A DNA stretch of 64,000 nt from Agromyces albus (GTDB lineage Bacteria > Actinomycetota > Actinomycetes > Actinomycetales > Microbacteriaceae), in assembly GCF_030815405.1 (NCBI RefSeq), contig NZ_JAUSWX010000001.1, forward strand, positions 4,030,001 through 4,094,000. Direction: 5' to 3'. Below are positions 43,025 through 51,637 of the stretch, one piece after another (the stretch's first letter is position 1; every line of letters starts with the position of its first letter). Position numbers and translations under genes: made by a program. The notes below the pieces were generated by a model. The model was not told the DNA's origin and did not search any database. It worked only from the letters and a program-made list of their open reading frames with translations.

Positions 43025-44656
43025 ATGGCCTCGTCCGCCGCTCTCGATCATGGTCTCTCGGCGTTCGCCGAGCACCGGTGGACCGACGCGTTCAACGCAT
43101 TGACCGAGGCCGACGGCGAGGGCGAACTCGGGGGAGCCAACCTCGAACGCCTCTCCACCGCGGCGCTCCTCCTCGGCCGAGAGGACCTCGGCGTGGACTA
43201 CGCGACGAGGGCGCACGAGGCGTTCCTCGATGCCGGCGACGCGGCGGGCGCGGCCCGTTCCGCCGCGTGGATCGGCATGTACCTCCTGGGCCAGGGCGAC
43301 CTGGCGCGAAGCGGCGGCTGGCTCGCGCGAGCCAACCGCATAGCGGAGAGCGGCCACGGCGCCGAGTCGGTGGCTGGTCTCCTGCGGATCCCAGCCGGCC
43401 TCGGGGCGCTGTACGCCGGTGATGCCGAAACCGCCGCCCGCGCGTTCGACGAGGCGTTCGCGATCGGCGATCGGCTCCGCGATCGAGATGCCATGGCGCT
43501 GGCCCACCTCGGCCTGGGCCAGGCCAGGATCATGCTCGGCCAGACCGACGACGGCCTCTCGCTCCTCGATGAGGTGATGGTCGCCATCACCGCCGGCGAG
43601 GTGTCTCCAATCACCTCCGGCATCGTGTACTGCTCGGTCATCGGCAGCTGCCACCTTGCATTCGACGTGCGGCGGGCCCTGGAATGGACGATCGCGCTCG
43701 ACCGCTGGTGCGGGGCGAGACCCGACATGGTGATGTTCAGCGGCCAGTGCCAGGCGCATCGTGCCGAGCTGTACCGGCTTCACGGCGCATGGGCCGATGC
43801 GCTCGAGTCGGCCCGGGTGGCCGCCGATCGTGTTCGGCACGGGGACTGGACCGGTGCATGGGGGGCCTGGTACCAGCAGGCTGAGGTACACCGGTTGCGG
43901 GGCGAGATCGACGCGGCCGAGAAGGCGTACCTTCGCGCCGCCGAATCAGGCTACCCGCCGCAGCCCGGATTGGCGCTCCTCCGACTCGCGCAGGGCAACG
44001 CGCGACTCGCGCGCTCCATGATCCGTCAGGCCGCCGAGGAGGCCGATCCGGCAACCCGCCGCCAGTGGCTCCCCGCCGCCGCCGAGATCGAACTCGCCGC
44101 GGGCGACGTCGAGGCGGCGCGACGGGCCGCAGACGAGATGACCGAGGGGATGCCTCGCGACGCGAAGCCGCTCCTGCGGGCCGTCACCGCCCTCTGCGAC
44201 GGCGCAGTTCGACTCGCGGAGGGCAATCCGCGGGGAGCGCTGAGCTCGCTGCGCACCGCGTGGGCATGCTGGCAGGAACTCGAGGCGCCGTACGAGGCGG
44301 CCCGGTGCCGCGTGCTCACGGCGCGTGCCTGGCGAGCGCTCGGCGATGAGGCATCCACTTCGATGGAATTGGATGCCGCGAGGGCGGCGTTCCTCGAACT
44401 CGGGGCCGCGCCCGACGTGGCGGCGGTCGACGCGCTGTCGCGACGCGGGCCATCGGCCGCAGTCGGACCGCTCACGCCACGCGAGGTCGAGATCGTGCGG
44501 CTCGTCGCGGCAGGGAAGAGCAACCGGGCCGTCGCCGGCGAGCTCTACCTCAGTGAGAAGACCGTGGAGCGGCACCTCAGCAACATCTTCTCGAAGCTCG
44601 GGATCACGTCGCGGACGGCGGCGACGGCGTACGCCTACGAGCACGCCCTCGTGTAG
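43025..44656 (+). CDS. TPR-LuxR family transcriptional regulator, copy 1
   Basis: A 543-residue regulator without an AAA/Walker ATPase domain. Residues 1-460 form repeated helical pairs of the TPR type (for example WTDAFNALTEAD, LARANRIAE, AAEKAYLRAAE). The C-terminal GerE domain at about 475-540 has LTPREVEIVRLVAAGKSNRAVAGELYLSEKTVERHLSNIFSKL. It is a paralogue of the gene at 45251, sharing long blocks such as RPDMVMFSG and RAELYRLHGAW. TPR parts usually bind protein or small-ligand partners that adjust DNA binding. The target genes are unknown but may be adjacent. Confidence 0.9.
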   Translation: MASSAALDHGLSAFAEHRWTDAFNALTEADGEGELGGANLERLSTAALLLGREDLGVDYATRAHEAFLDAGDAAGAARSAAWIGMYLLGQGDLARSGGWLARANRIAESGHGAESVAGLLRIPAGLGALYAGDAETAARAFDEAFAIGDRLRDRDAMALAHLGLGQARIMLGQTDDGLSLLDEVMVAITAGEVSPITSGIVYCSVIGSCHLAFDVRRALEWTIALDRWCGARPDMVMFSGQCQAHRAELYRLHGAWADALESARVAADRVRHGDWTGAWGAWYQQAEVHRLRGEIDAAEKAYLRAAESGYPPQPGLALLRLAQGNARLARSMIRQAAEEADPATRRQWLPAAAEIELAAGDVEAARRAADEMTEGMPRDAKPLLRAVTALCDGAVRLAEGNPRGALSSLRTAWACWQELEAPYEAARCRVLTARAWRALGDEASTSMELDAARAAFLELGAAPDVAAVDALSRRGPSAAVGPLTPREVEIVRLVAAGKSNRAVAGELYLSEKTVERHLSNIFSKLGITSRTAATAYAYEHALV

Positions 44657-44707
44657 CGAGGCGGCCCGGCTTCGAGGCGTAAGGGGAGTCGTCGATGAAC
44701 GCCATCC

Positions 44708-44742
44708 ATATGGGTAGACGCATATGGGTGATTCCCCCGATG
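44708..44742 (+). promoter_or_regulatory. ATATGGGT repeats and shared 19-bp box
   Basis: ATATGGGT occurs at 44708-44715 and again at 44722-44729, 14 bases apart. The second copy opens a 19-base box (44724-44742, ATGGGTGATTCCCCCGATG) that matches the box at 46922-46940 in 16 of 19 positions. It stands 33 bases before the SemiSWEET-like gene. A binding site for the adjacent LuxR-type regulators is a reasonable guess. Confidence 0.5.
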
Positions 44743-44774
44743 TCGTGACTCGACGTCGTTCGTAGCTTTGAGTC

Positions 44775-45110
44775 ATGGATCTCGCCGTGATCGCCGGCAT
44801 CCTGTCAACCGGCCTCTTCGCCATGAGCTACCTGCCCATGCTGGTGAAGGCCGCGCGCACGAAGGACCTCTCCTCGTACAGCCTCGGGAACATCGCGATC
44901 ACCAACGTGGGCAACGCCGTGCACTCGCTGTACGTGTTCAGTCTGCCCCTCGGCCCGATCTGGTTCCTGCACACGTTCTACCTCGTGGCATCCGCGCTCA
45001 TGCTCATCTGGTTCCTGCGGTACCGCAGGGCCTGGGAGCGCGGGCGCCCGACGATCGCGGCTCAATCCGAACCGCAGATGCGGGTCGCGAGCACGTCGTC
45101 GATGGTCTGA
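44775..45110 (+). CDS. SemiSWEET/PQ-loop-like membrane protein
   Basis: A 111-residue protein with three predicted transmembrane helices. The first helix ends in SYLPMLVKAARTKDLSSYSLGNI, the pattern of the PQ-loop/MtN3 family (here P-M-L instead of P-Q), followed by N-V-G-N and W-F-L-H-T-F. This single three-helix unit is the size of bacterial SemiSWEETs, which act as dimers to carry sugars down a gradient. The transported substrate is unknown. The promoter region carries the shared 19-bp box. It lies between the two LuxR paralogues. Confidence 0.7.
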   Translation: MDLAVIAGILSTGLFAMSYLPMLVKAARTKDLSSYSLGNIAITNVGNAVHSLYVFSLPLGPIWFLHTFYLVASALMLIWFLRYRRAWERGRPTIAAQSEPQMRVASTSSMV

Positions 45111-45155
45111 CTCCAGCGCATCGAGCGTGCGTCGCCGACCTTGCGGCCGACGACC

Positions 45156-45184
45156 TTGCCGTCAACGACAGCCGGCGGTACCGT
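45156..45184 (+). promoter_or_regulatory. promoter of TPR-LuxR gene 2
   Basis: TTGCCG at 45156-45161 and TACCGT at 45179-45184, 17 bases apart, followed by GAGCGATATCCACGGGCGCCCG-like leader sequence. It aligns with the promoter of the paralogous gene at 43025, showing that regulatory DNA was duplicated with the gene. Confidence 0.5.
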
Positions 45185-45250
45185 GAGCGATATCCACGGG
45201 CGCCCGGTGCCCGCAGGGGTGTGCTGGGCGCACTCGTCGCGGGAGGCGCC

Positions 45251-46879
45251 ATGACTTCCTCTGCCGCTCTCGAACGTGGACTCGATGCCTTCGCCGAGCA
45301 GCGGTGGACCGATGCTGTCGACGCGTTGACGGAGGCCGACGCTCGGGACGGTCTCGATGCCGACGACCTCGAACGGCTCGCGACCGCGATGCTCCTGATC
45401 GGGCGCGAGACCGGCCTCGACACGGCGACCCGGGCGCATGAAGCGTTCCTCGAGGCCGGCGATGAGGCGGGCGCAGCGCGAGCCGCCGTGTGGATCGGCA
45501 TGTACCTGATGCAAATGGGTGAGCTCGCCAGGAGTGCGGGCTGGCTGGCACGCGCGGAGCGCGTCGTCAGATCGAACAGCGGTGCCGAGTCCGCGGGAGG
45601 GCTGTTGCTCGTCCCGCAGGCACTCACCGCGTTGTATTGCGGCGATGCCCCGAGCGCGTTCCGTGCGTTCGAGCAGGCGCTCACGATCGGCGAGCGCTTC
45701 CATGACCGCGACACGATCGCATTGGCCCGGCTCGGGATCGGAGAGCTCAAGATCAGGCTCGGCGAGGTCGACGCCGGGTTCGCCCTGTTCGATGAGGTGA
45801 TGGTCGCCGTCACCGCCGGGGAGCTCTCGCCGGTGCCCTCGGGCATCGCGTACTGTTCGGTCATCGGGGTCTGTCAACTCGCATACGACTTCAGCCGGGC
45901 CAGGGAATGGACCGTCGCGCTCGACCACTGGTGCAGCGACCGACCCGACATGGTGATGTTCAGCGGCGAATGCCAGATGCGCCGCGCCGAGCTCTATCGC
46001 CTGCACGGCGCCTGGCCCGACGCGGTCGCGGCCGCGCGCGCCGGCCTGGTGCGCGCTCGCCGCGGAGACCGGATCGCAATCCATGGGGCATGGTACGAGC
46101 AGGGAGAGGTGCGGCGACTCCGCGGGGAGACCGATGCGGCGGAGGAGTCCTACCACCGCGCCGCCGAGACCGGAATCGCACCCGAGCCGGGTCTCGCGCT
46201 GCTTCGACTGGCGCAGGGCAAGGCCAAGCTCGCGCAATCGCTCGTCCGTGACGCGGCCGCTGAAGCCGACCCCGCCACCCGGCGACGGATGCTGCCCGCG
46301 CTGATCGAGATCGAGCTCGCCATGCGAGATGTCGCCGCGGCTCGTCGGGCCGTCGACGAGCTGACGGCCATGACGCCGATCGCCTGGATGCCGATGCTGC
46401 AGGCGGTGACCGACGGATGCGAGGGCGCGGTGCTGCTCGAGGAGGGCGATGCCCGGAGCGCACTCGTGCGACTGCGCAGCTCGTGGACGCTCTGGCAGGA
46501 GCTGGAAGCGCCCTACGAGGCGGCGCGATGTCGTGTCCTCGTGGCTCGTGCCTGCCTGGCACTCGGCGACGAGGACTCCGCGGCGATGGAACTCGACGCC
46601 GCGCGGGCGGTGTTCGCGGATCTCGGTGCGGCGCCGGACCTGGCACGGCTGGACACGATCGCGCGTTCGGCCACAAACGCCGCGTTCGGTCCGCTGACCG
46701 CACGTGAGGTCGAGGTGGTGCGTCTGGTCGCTGCAGGCATGACGAACCGGGCCATCGCGCGCGAGCTCTACCTCAGTGAGAAGACGGTGGCGCACCACCT
46801 CAGCAATGTGTTCGGCAAGCTCGGGCTCGCATCCCGGGCGGCGGCGACGGCCTACGCGTATGAGCACGCGCTGGTCTAG
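45251..46879 (+). CDS. TPR-LuxR family transcriptional regulator, copy 2
   Basis: A 542-residue paralogue of the regulator at 43025, with the same layout: TPR-like helical repeats over residues 1-455 and a C-terminal GerE helix-turn-helix (LTAREVEVVRLVAAGMTNRAIARELYLSEKTVAHHLSNVFGKL). Most of the length aligns without gaps. The recognition helix differs in a few residues (VERHLSNIF against VAHHLSNVF), so the two may share or partly share DNA targets. The ATG at 45251 corresponds to the start of copy 1. The SemiSWEET-like gene lies between the two copies. Confidence 0.9.
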   Translation: MTSSAALERGLDAFAEQRWTDAVDALTEADARDGLDADDLERLATAMLLIGRETGLDTATRAHEAFLEAGDEAGAARAAVWIGMYLMQMGELARSAGWLARAERVVRSNSGAESAGGLLLVPQALTALYCGDAPSAFRAFEQALTIGERFHDRDTIALARLGIGELKIRLGEVDAGFALFDEVMVAVTAGELSPVPSGIAYCSVIGVCQLAYDFSRAREWTVALDHWCSDRPDMVMFSGECQMRRAELYRLHGAWPDAVAAARAGLVRARRGDRIAIHGAWYEQGEVRRLRGETDAAEESYHRAAETGIAPEPGLALLRLAQGKAKLAQSLVRDAAAEADPATRRRMLPALIEIELAMRDVAAARRAVDELTAMTPIAWMPMLQAVTDGCEGAVLLEEGDARSALVRLRSSWTLWQELEAPYEAARCRVLVARACLALGDEDSAAMELDAARAVFADLGAAPDLARLDTIARSATNAAFGPLTAREVEVVRLVAAGMTNRAIARELYLSEKTVAHHLSNVFGKLGLASRAAATAYAYEHALV

Positions 46880-46921
46880 CGATCGGGCGTGTACGCCGGG
46901 GCCGGGCCTCGGCCTGCGGAG

Positions 46922-46940
46922 ATGGGTCATTCTTCCGATG
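46922..46940 (+). promoter_or_regulatory. second copy of shared 19-bp box
   Basis: ATGGGTCATTCTTCCGATG differs from the box at 44724-44742 only at three positions. It lies 73 bases upstream of the flavin monooxygenase gene. Conservation in two otherwise unlike intergenic regions suggests a protein-binding or promoter element. Confidence 0.5.
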
Positions 46941-47012
46941 CGGCCGAGCGGTGCCGCCTCGTACCGTCGGCGGTATGAACCTCGTTCACACCCTCGATCA
47001 GGGAGGCACGAC

Positions 47013-48167
47013 ATGATGCTCGACAGCACGGAGACCGTCGACACCGTCGTCATCGGCGGCGGACAGGCGGGACTCGCACTGGGCCGCGAACTGGCGCGAC
47101 AAGGTCGCGAATTCGTCATCCTCGACGCTGGGCGTCGGGTAGGCGACGCCTGGCGGCTGCGCTGGGACTCGCTTCAGCTCTTCACGCCCGCCAAATTCGA
47201 TGGACTGCCGGGGATGCCGTTCCCCGGCGACCCGCTCGCGTTTCCCGGTAAGGACGATGTCGCGTCCTACCTCGAGGACTACGCGTCGCGGTTCGATCTC
47301 CCGGTGCGCACCGGGGTGCGCGTGGACCGGGTGCGACGCGAGGGCGAGGGCTTCGTGGCATCCGCCGGCGAACGCCGCTGGGAATCGCGGAACGTCGTCG
47401 TCGCCACGGGCGGATGCCAGGTGCCGAAGGTGCCGGATTTCGCCGATCAGCTCGCCGACCACATCGTGCAGCTGCACTCGAACGACTATCGGAACCCGTC
47501 GCAGCTGCCGGCGGGCCCGGTGCTCGTCGTCGGCATGGGCAACTCCGGTGCCGAGATCGCGCGGGATGTCACTGCCAACCACCCCACGTCGATCGCGGGA
47601 ACGCCGAGCGGTGAGCTGCCTGTGCGACCGACCCGTGGGACTGCGCGTTTCGTCCTCCCGGTGATCCGGTTCGCGGGCACCCACGTGCTGACCCGGGGAA
47701 ATCCGGTCGGTCGTGCCGCCGCTTCGGCCTTCCGTGGCGCCCCGCTCATCCGCACGAAGGTCGCGGACCTCGTGGATGCCGGTGTCCAACGCGTTCCGCG
47801 AGTCACCGGAGTGCGTGCCGGCCAGCCGGTCCTCGCCGACGGCACCACCCCTGAGGTATCGAGCGTGATCTGGTGCACGGGATACCGCGACGACTTCGGC
47901 TGGATCGACCTGCCGGCGTTCGACGAATACGGCGAACCCCGCCACAACCGCGGCGTGGTCGAGTCCGTTCCGGGGCTGTACTTCCTCGGTCTCGAGTTCC
48001 TCTACGCGTTCACCTCGGCGACCATCCCCGGCGTCGGGCGCGACGCCCGATACCTCGCCCGCCGGATGCGTCCGGCTTCGCCGGCCACGACCCGTGCGAA
48101 CGTCGGGCGGGCGGCCCGCGGAGGCCGCTTGGCGCACCTGGAACCCGCGGCCGGAGGGAGTTCGTGA
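47013..48167 (+). CDS. FAD-dependent monooxygenase/oxidoreductase
   Basis: A 384-residue flavoprotein of the flavin-monooxygenase/CzcO-like group. The FAD-binding Rossmann motif VVIGGGQAGLALG is at about residues 12-24. The NADPH-binding motif VVGMGNSGAEIA is near 172, and WCTGYRDDFGWI near 290 is the typical ATG/TGY linker of these enzymes. It likely oxygenates a small substrate that cannot be named. GGGAGG precedes the ATG. The stop codon overlaps the start of the methyltransferase-like gene by one base (TGATG), so the two are coupled. Confidence 0.9.
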   Translation: MMLDSTETVDTVVIGGGQAGLALGRELARQGREFVILDAGRRVGDAWRLRWDSLQLFTPAKFDGLPGMPFPGDPLAFPGKDDVASYLEDYASRFDLPVRTGVRVDRVRREGEGFVASAGERRWESRNVVVATGGCQVPKVPDFADQLADHIVQLHSNDYRNPSQLPAGPVLVVGMGNSGAEIARDVTANHPTSIAGTPSGELPVRPTRGTARFVLPVIRFAGTHVLTRGNPVGRAAASAFRGAPLIRTKVADLVDAGVQRVPRVTGVRAGQPVLADGTTPEVSSVIWCTGYRDDFGWIDLPAFDEYGEPRHNRGVVESVPGLYFLGLEFLYAFTSATIPGVGRDARYLARRMRPASPATTRANVGRAARGGRLAHLEPAAGGSS

Positions 48168-48691
48168 TGGATCTCGTCGGCGTGTACCGCAACCTGCCCC
48201 TGCCACCGGGCCAGGTCGTCGGCATCATCGTCGGAGTGACGCTGGATCGGATGTTCCCGGCGCGGCTCCCCGGCCCGCGTGCAGTTCACCGGGTAGTCGG
48301 TGCTCTCCTGCTCGTGTCGGGCGGTGCGCTCAACGTGTGGGCGCTGTCGGAGCGACGCCGTCGCACGACCGGAACGTTCGAGCTCGAGCAGCCGCAGTCG
48401 CTCGTGACGACCGGCCCGTACGCTCGGAGCCGCCATCCGATGTACGTCGGATGGTGGTTCATCCACCTCGGGGTCGGCTTGCTACGCGGCTCCGCCTGGG
48501 TGGCCGCGACCGTGCCCACCGCCGTGCTCGTCGAGCACCGCGGCATCGTCGACGAGGAACGAATGCTCGAACGTGAGTTCGGCGACGAGTTCGCACGCTA
48601 CCGCGAGCGTGTTCCCCGGTACGTGGCGGGGTGGCGACGTTCCGCGGCGGCGGCGGCGGGGACAGCGCTGGCGGCGCGGCCTACTTCGTGA
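48167..48691 (+). CDS. isoprenylcysteine carboxyl-methyltransferase-like membrane protein
   Basis: A 174-residue membrane protein with about four helices. The C-terminal part has the ICMT/PEMT signature: [18 protein letters not shown], then an [23 protein letters not shown] motif, which binds S-adenosylmethionine in this family. The substrate of bacterial members is usually unknown and could be a lipid or small acid. It is translationally coupled to the flavin monooxygenase. Its last 11 bases overlap the convergent oxidase gene. Confidence 0.85.
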   Translation: MDLVGVYRNLPLPPGQVVGIIVGVTLDRMFPARLPGPRAVHRVVGALLLVSGGALNVWALSERRRRTTGTFELEQPQSLVTTGPYARSRHPMYVGWWFIHLGVGLLRGSAWVAATVPTAVLVEHRGIVDEERMLEREFGDEFARYRERVPRYVAGWRRSAAAAAGTALAARPTS

Positions 48692-50060
48692 CGGAGTTCC
48701 GCGATGCGGGTTTCGCTGACGCAGCTTTCGTCGCCGACGCCGAGCTCTTCGCCGCGGAGGCCGCACGCGGGCTGCGCACCGTCTTCGGCTTCGAGGAGAC
48801 GGCCGCTTCTGCGGCATCCGTCACCGGCCTCGCAATCGGCACGAGCCGCGCGAGCTGCGTCACGTGCTGCGGACCGAGCTCGTCGAGCGTCGCCACCTCG
48901 AGGAGCGTCATCGTGCGCACGATCTCGCTGCGGAGGATCTCGATCGTCTTGTCGACGCCGCGGCGCCCACCCGCCATGAGGCCGTACAGGTAGGCGCGGC
49001 CGACCAGCGTGAACCTCGCGCCGAGCGCGATCGAGGCGACGATGTCGGCACCCGACATGATGCCCGTGTCGAGGTGCACCTCGAGGTCGGAACCGACCTC
49101 GCGCGCGACGTGCGGCAGCAGGTGGAACGGGATCGGCGCCCGGTCGAGCTGGCGTCCGCCGTGATTCGAGAGCACGATGCCGTCGACGCCACGGTCGGCG
49201 AGGAGCTTCGCATCCTCGACCGTCTGCACGCCCTTGACCACGATCTTGCCGGGCCAGATCTCGCGGATGATGTCGAGGTCATCGAACGAGATGGTCGGGT
49301 CCATCGCGGAGTTGAGCAGGTCGGCGACGGTGCCGCCCGTCGACGAGAGCGAGGCGAACTCCAGCTTCGGGGTCGTGAGGAAGTTGATCCACCACGCGGG
49401 GCGGGGCAGCGTGTTGAGCACGGTGCCGGGCGTGAGCTGCGGCGGGATCGAGAACCCGTTGCGCTTGTCGCGCAGGCGGGCGCCGGCGACCGGGGTGTCG
49501 ACGGTGAAGAAGAGGGTGTCGAAGCCCGCCGCTGCGGCGCGGCGCGCGAGCTCGTAGGAGATCTCACGCTCGCGCATCACATAGAGCTGGAACCAGTTGC
49601 GCCCGTCGGGGTTTGCGGCCTTCACGTCTTCGATCGACGTCGTGCCGAGGGTCGAGAGGGTGAACGGGATGCCGGCAGCACCCGCGGCGCCGGCGCCCGC
49701 GACCTCGCCCTCGGTCTGCATCATGCGGGTGAAGCCCGTCGGCGCGATACCGAACGGGAGCGCGCTCGGTCCGCCGAGCACCTCGCGGCTCGTGTCGACG
49801 ATCGGCACGTTGCGCAGGATCGACGGATGGAACTCGATGTCCTGGAACGCCTGCCGCGCGCGAGCGAGCGACAGCTCACCCTCGGCGGCCCCCTCGGTGT
49901 AGTCGAACGGCGCCCTCGGCGTGCGGCGCTTGGCGATCGTGCGCAGGTCGTCGATCGTGAGCGCCCGCTCGAGCCGCCGGTCGGTCGGGTTGAGGGTGGC
50001 CTTCTTGAACTGCATGAGCTCGGTGAGCTCGCGGGGATTCGGGAACTGGCGCTTCACCAT
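48681..50060 (-). CDS. FMN-dependent alpha-hydroxy-acid oxidase (LldD-like)
   Basis: A 459-residue member of the FMN-dependent hydroxyacid dehydrogenase/oxidase family (lactate dehydrogenase, lactate monooxygenase, glycolate oxidase). Visible are the N-terminal [36 protein letters not shown], and the active-site block [15 protein letters not shown] with the catalytic histidine and the carboxylate-binding arginine. Its likely substrate is L-lactate or a related 2-hydroxy acid. The last ~45 residues are an Ala/Ser/Lys tail without known role. It lies downstream of the FadR-type gene on the same strand, separated by a hairpin. Confidence 0.92.
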   Translation of the reverse strand: MVKRQFPNPRELTELMQFKKATLNPTDRRLERALTIDDLRTIAKRRTPRAPFDYTEGAAEGELSLARARQAFQDIEFHPSILRNVPIVDTSREVLGGPSALPFGIAPTGFTRMMQTEGEVAGAGAAGAAGIPFTLSTLGTTSIEDVKAANPDGRNWFQLYVMREREISYELARRAAAAGFDTLFFTVDTPVAGARLRDKRNGFSIPPQLTPGTVLNTLPRPAWWINFLTTPKLEFASLSSTGGTVADLLNSAMDPTISFDDLDIIREIWPGKIVVKGVQTVEDAKLLADRGVDGIVLSNHGGRQLDRAPIPFHLLPHVAREVGSDLEVHLDTGIMSGADIVASIALGARFTLVGRAYLYGLMAGGRRGVDKTIEILRSEIVRTMTLLEVATLDELGPQHVTQLARLVPIARPVTDAAEAAVSSKPKTVRSPRAASAAKSSASATKAASAKPASRNSVTK

Positions 50061-50093
50061 GCTGGGGTTCTCTCTCGGTCGGGTGCCGCGACG

Positions 50094-50139
50094 TGACGCG
50101 AATCGACCCTCGCGCGCTCGCGAAGGTCGATTCGCGTCA
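50094..50139. terminator. perfect 15-bp inverted repeat between FadR and oxidase genes
   Basis: Arms TGACGCGAATCGACC (50094-50108) and GGTCGATTCGCGTCA (50125-50139) are exact reverse complements around a 16-base loop that can pair partly by itself. The right arm overlaps the stop codon of the regulator gene. It could be a terminator, an attenuator lowering oxidase expression, or a dispersed repeat. Confidence 0.7.
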
Positions 50140-50928
50140 TCTCGCGGGTGTGGTGGTGGGGGTCGGGGTGGGGGCGGTCGGGTCGGTCGGGGCGGCGGTT
50201 GCGGGGATGCGGGCGGGATCGATGAAGGTCTCGGCGTAGTAGCCCGAGATGTGGTCGTGGATGCGGGTGCGGGCGGCTGCGGCATCCGTGGCCCTGATCG
50301 CCTCGACGATGCCGCGGTGCTCGGTTCGAAGGCGAGCGGATGTCGCGTGCCAATCGGTGAGGGCGGCGAGCCCCTGCAGCGCGTAGCCCTCGATGCCGCT
50401 GCGCAGGCCGGCCATCGTCGCGGTGATCACCTGGTTGCCGGAGGCCTCGGCGAGTGCGAGGTGGAAGGCCGCGTCGAGCGCGAGGAACTCCTGGGGCGTG
50501 AGCGTGGGGGAGTCCATGGCGTCGAGCAGCCGGTCGGCCGCGGTGAGGTCGGGCGCGGGAGTAGCATCGGCGAGGTCGCCCGCGACGGAGGCCTCGAGGA
50601 TGAGGCGCGTGCGCACGATGTCGGCGACGGGGAATCCGCTCGCCGCGACCTGCAGGCGCATGAGGGCGCTCATGCCGCCGCCCGGCGTCGAGATGATGAT
50701 CGCGCCGGCGCTCGGCCCCGAGCCCGATTGGGTGCGGATGAGTCCGAGCACCTCGAGCACGCGGATCGCCTCGCGCACGCTCGAGCGGCCGACCCCCAAC
50801 TCGACCGAGAGGGCGCGCTCGCCGGGAAGCCGATCGCCCGGGCGCAGCCGACCCTCGAGGAGCTGTGACTCGATGTGCTCGAGCACGCTCTGCCAGGCGC
50901 GGGGAGCGTCGGATGCGTCAGCTGCCAT
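50137..50928 (-). CDS. FadR-subfamily GntR transcriptional regulator
   Basis: A 263-residue GntR/FadR regulator. The winged helix at about residues 14-75 has [42 protein letters not shown]. The helical FCD sensor domain follows with conserved histidines ([30 protein letters not shown]) that would bind a metal and a carboxylate ligand. FadR proteins beside lactate oxidases are typically LldR-like and respond to lactate. The C-terminal 20 residues are Pro/Thr-rich. Two matching palindromes lie just upstream, so autoregulation is likely. Confidence 0.92.
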   Translation of the reverse strand: MAADASDAPRAWQSVLEHIESQLLEGRLRPGDRLPGERALSVELGVGRSSVREAIRVLEVLGLIRTQSGSGPSAGAIIISTPGGGMSALMRLQVAASGFPVADIVRTRLILEASVAGDLADATPAPDLTAADRLLDAMDSPTLTPQEFLALDAAFHLALAEASGNQVITATMAGLRSGIEGYALQGLAALTDWHATSARLRTEHRGIVEAIRATDAAAARTRIHDHISGYYAETFIDPARIPATAAPTDPTAPTPTPTTTPAR

Positions 50929-50953
50929 GCTGCTCGTCCTCTCGCCGCTCCGG

Positions 50954-50991
50954 TGTGGTCAGACCACGGTAGCAGATGTGGTCAGACCACA
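50954..50991. promoter_or_regulatory. tandem GntR/FadR operators
   Basis: TGTGGTCAGACCAC occurs at 50954-50967 and TGTGGTCAGACCACA at 50977-50991, with centres 23 bases apart. Each is a perfect dyad around a central A. TGGTCAGACCA-type sites are known FadR-family (LldR-like) operators. They lie 26 and 49 bases upstream of the regulator start, in the divergent space shared with the small peptide gene. Confidence 0.8.
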
Positions 50992-50999
50992 GGGTGCGT

Positions 51000-51022
51000 G
51001 CGCTGCGCGTGATGCGCAGCGC
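51000..51022. repeat. short inverted repeat in divergent region
   Basis: GCGCTGCGC and GCGCAGCGC are exact complements around a five-base loop. It adjoins the tandem FadR operators. It could be an additional operator or a transcript hairpin near the small peptide gene. Confidence 0.5.
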
Positions 51023-51134
51023 TGACGCTTCCAGTCTGAACCCGATCCGAACACCGCAACCCCCTCCCGGCGACGCGACCTTCAGCGAAGACTTGGCGGG
51101 ACGGCGCAGCCGGCGCCGAGACAGGAGCACATGG

Positions 51135-51377
51135 ATGTCCGACATCAACACGCCAGACCCGCGCGAGCACACGGAGGCGCCCGCAGAAGGACCCGATGAC
51201 GCAACCGCACAGCCGAACGACATCGAGCACGCCGCGCCCGACGAGGACATGGCGTTCGACATCCAGCCGCCTCCGACCGAGGAGTCCGAAGTGCCCGGCG
51301 TTCCCGATGCGAGTGATGCCCTCGACGAGGACGGATCCGACGAACCGGGTGCCAATGCGACCGGCATCGGAGTCTGA
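51135..51377 (+). CDS. small acidic protein, copy 1 of a duplicated family
   Basis: An 80-residue protein without hydrophobic segments, rich in Asp, Glu and Pro. The start MSDINTPDPREHTE and the end ATGIGV correspond to MSHIDTPNPREHAE and EGVGV of the 22-residue gene at 55253. The intervening ~58 residues exist only here. About 50 bases before the start are also conserved, including the GGAGCA ribosome-binding region. Acidic low-complexity proteins of this size are common in Microbacteriaceae-like genomes, but their function is unknown. It precedes the alginate-lyase-like gene. Confidence 0.65.
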   Translation: MSDINTPDPREHTEAPAEGPDDATAQPNDIEHAAPDEDMAFDIQPPPTEESEVPGVPDASDALDEDGSDEPGANATGIGV

Positions 51378-51534
51378 GCGAGCGCGACTGCCGCAGTAGT
51401 ACGCCCGGAGGAGGGGTGTGGTGAACACGATGCTCGCCGCATCCCTCTTTTTTGTTGGATCCGCCCTCGGGCGAGGGTCGTCGGGTCCGCCGTCACGCTG
51501 CGGATAGCGATTTCCAACTTGCCGAACACATTCC

Positions 51535-51579
51535 TTGACAGCTCGACTCCGCCGACTCCATAGTGGACAACGCTATCCA
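51535..51579 (+). promoter_or_regulatory. promoter and operator of the secreted lyase gene
   Basis: A consensus -35 TTGACA at 51535-51540 and a -10-like CATAGT at 51559-51564 are 18 bases apart. The dyad TGGACAACGCTATCCA at 51564-51579 begins at the end of the -10 box, a position where a bound repressor would block initiation. Its shape is close to the TGGACAnnnnTGTCCA forms of GntR/LacI-type operators. The gene starts 58 bases further on. Confidence 0.6.
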
Positions 51580-51637
51580 ATCGACCTGCCCGAGCGGCAC
51601 GTCGCGTGTGCCCATCCGACGACGAAGGAGTCCTGTG

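Noticed and set aside
44708..44742. CRISPR-like repeat array at the ATATGGGT repeats
   Set aside because: There are only two short direct repeats with no spacers of equal length and no cas gene in the window. A regulatory box fits better.
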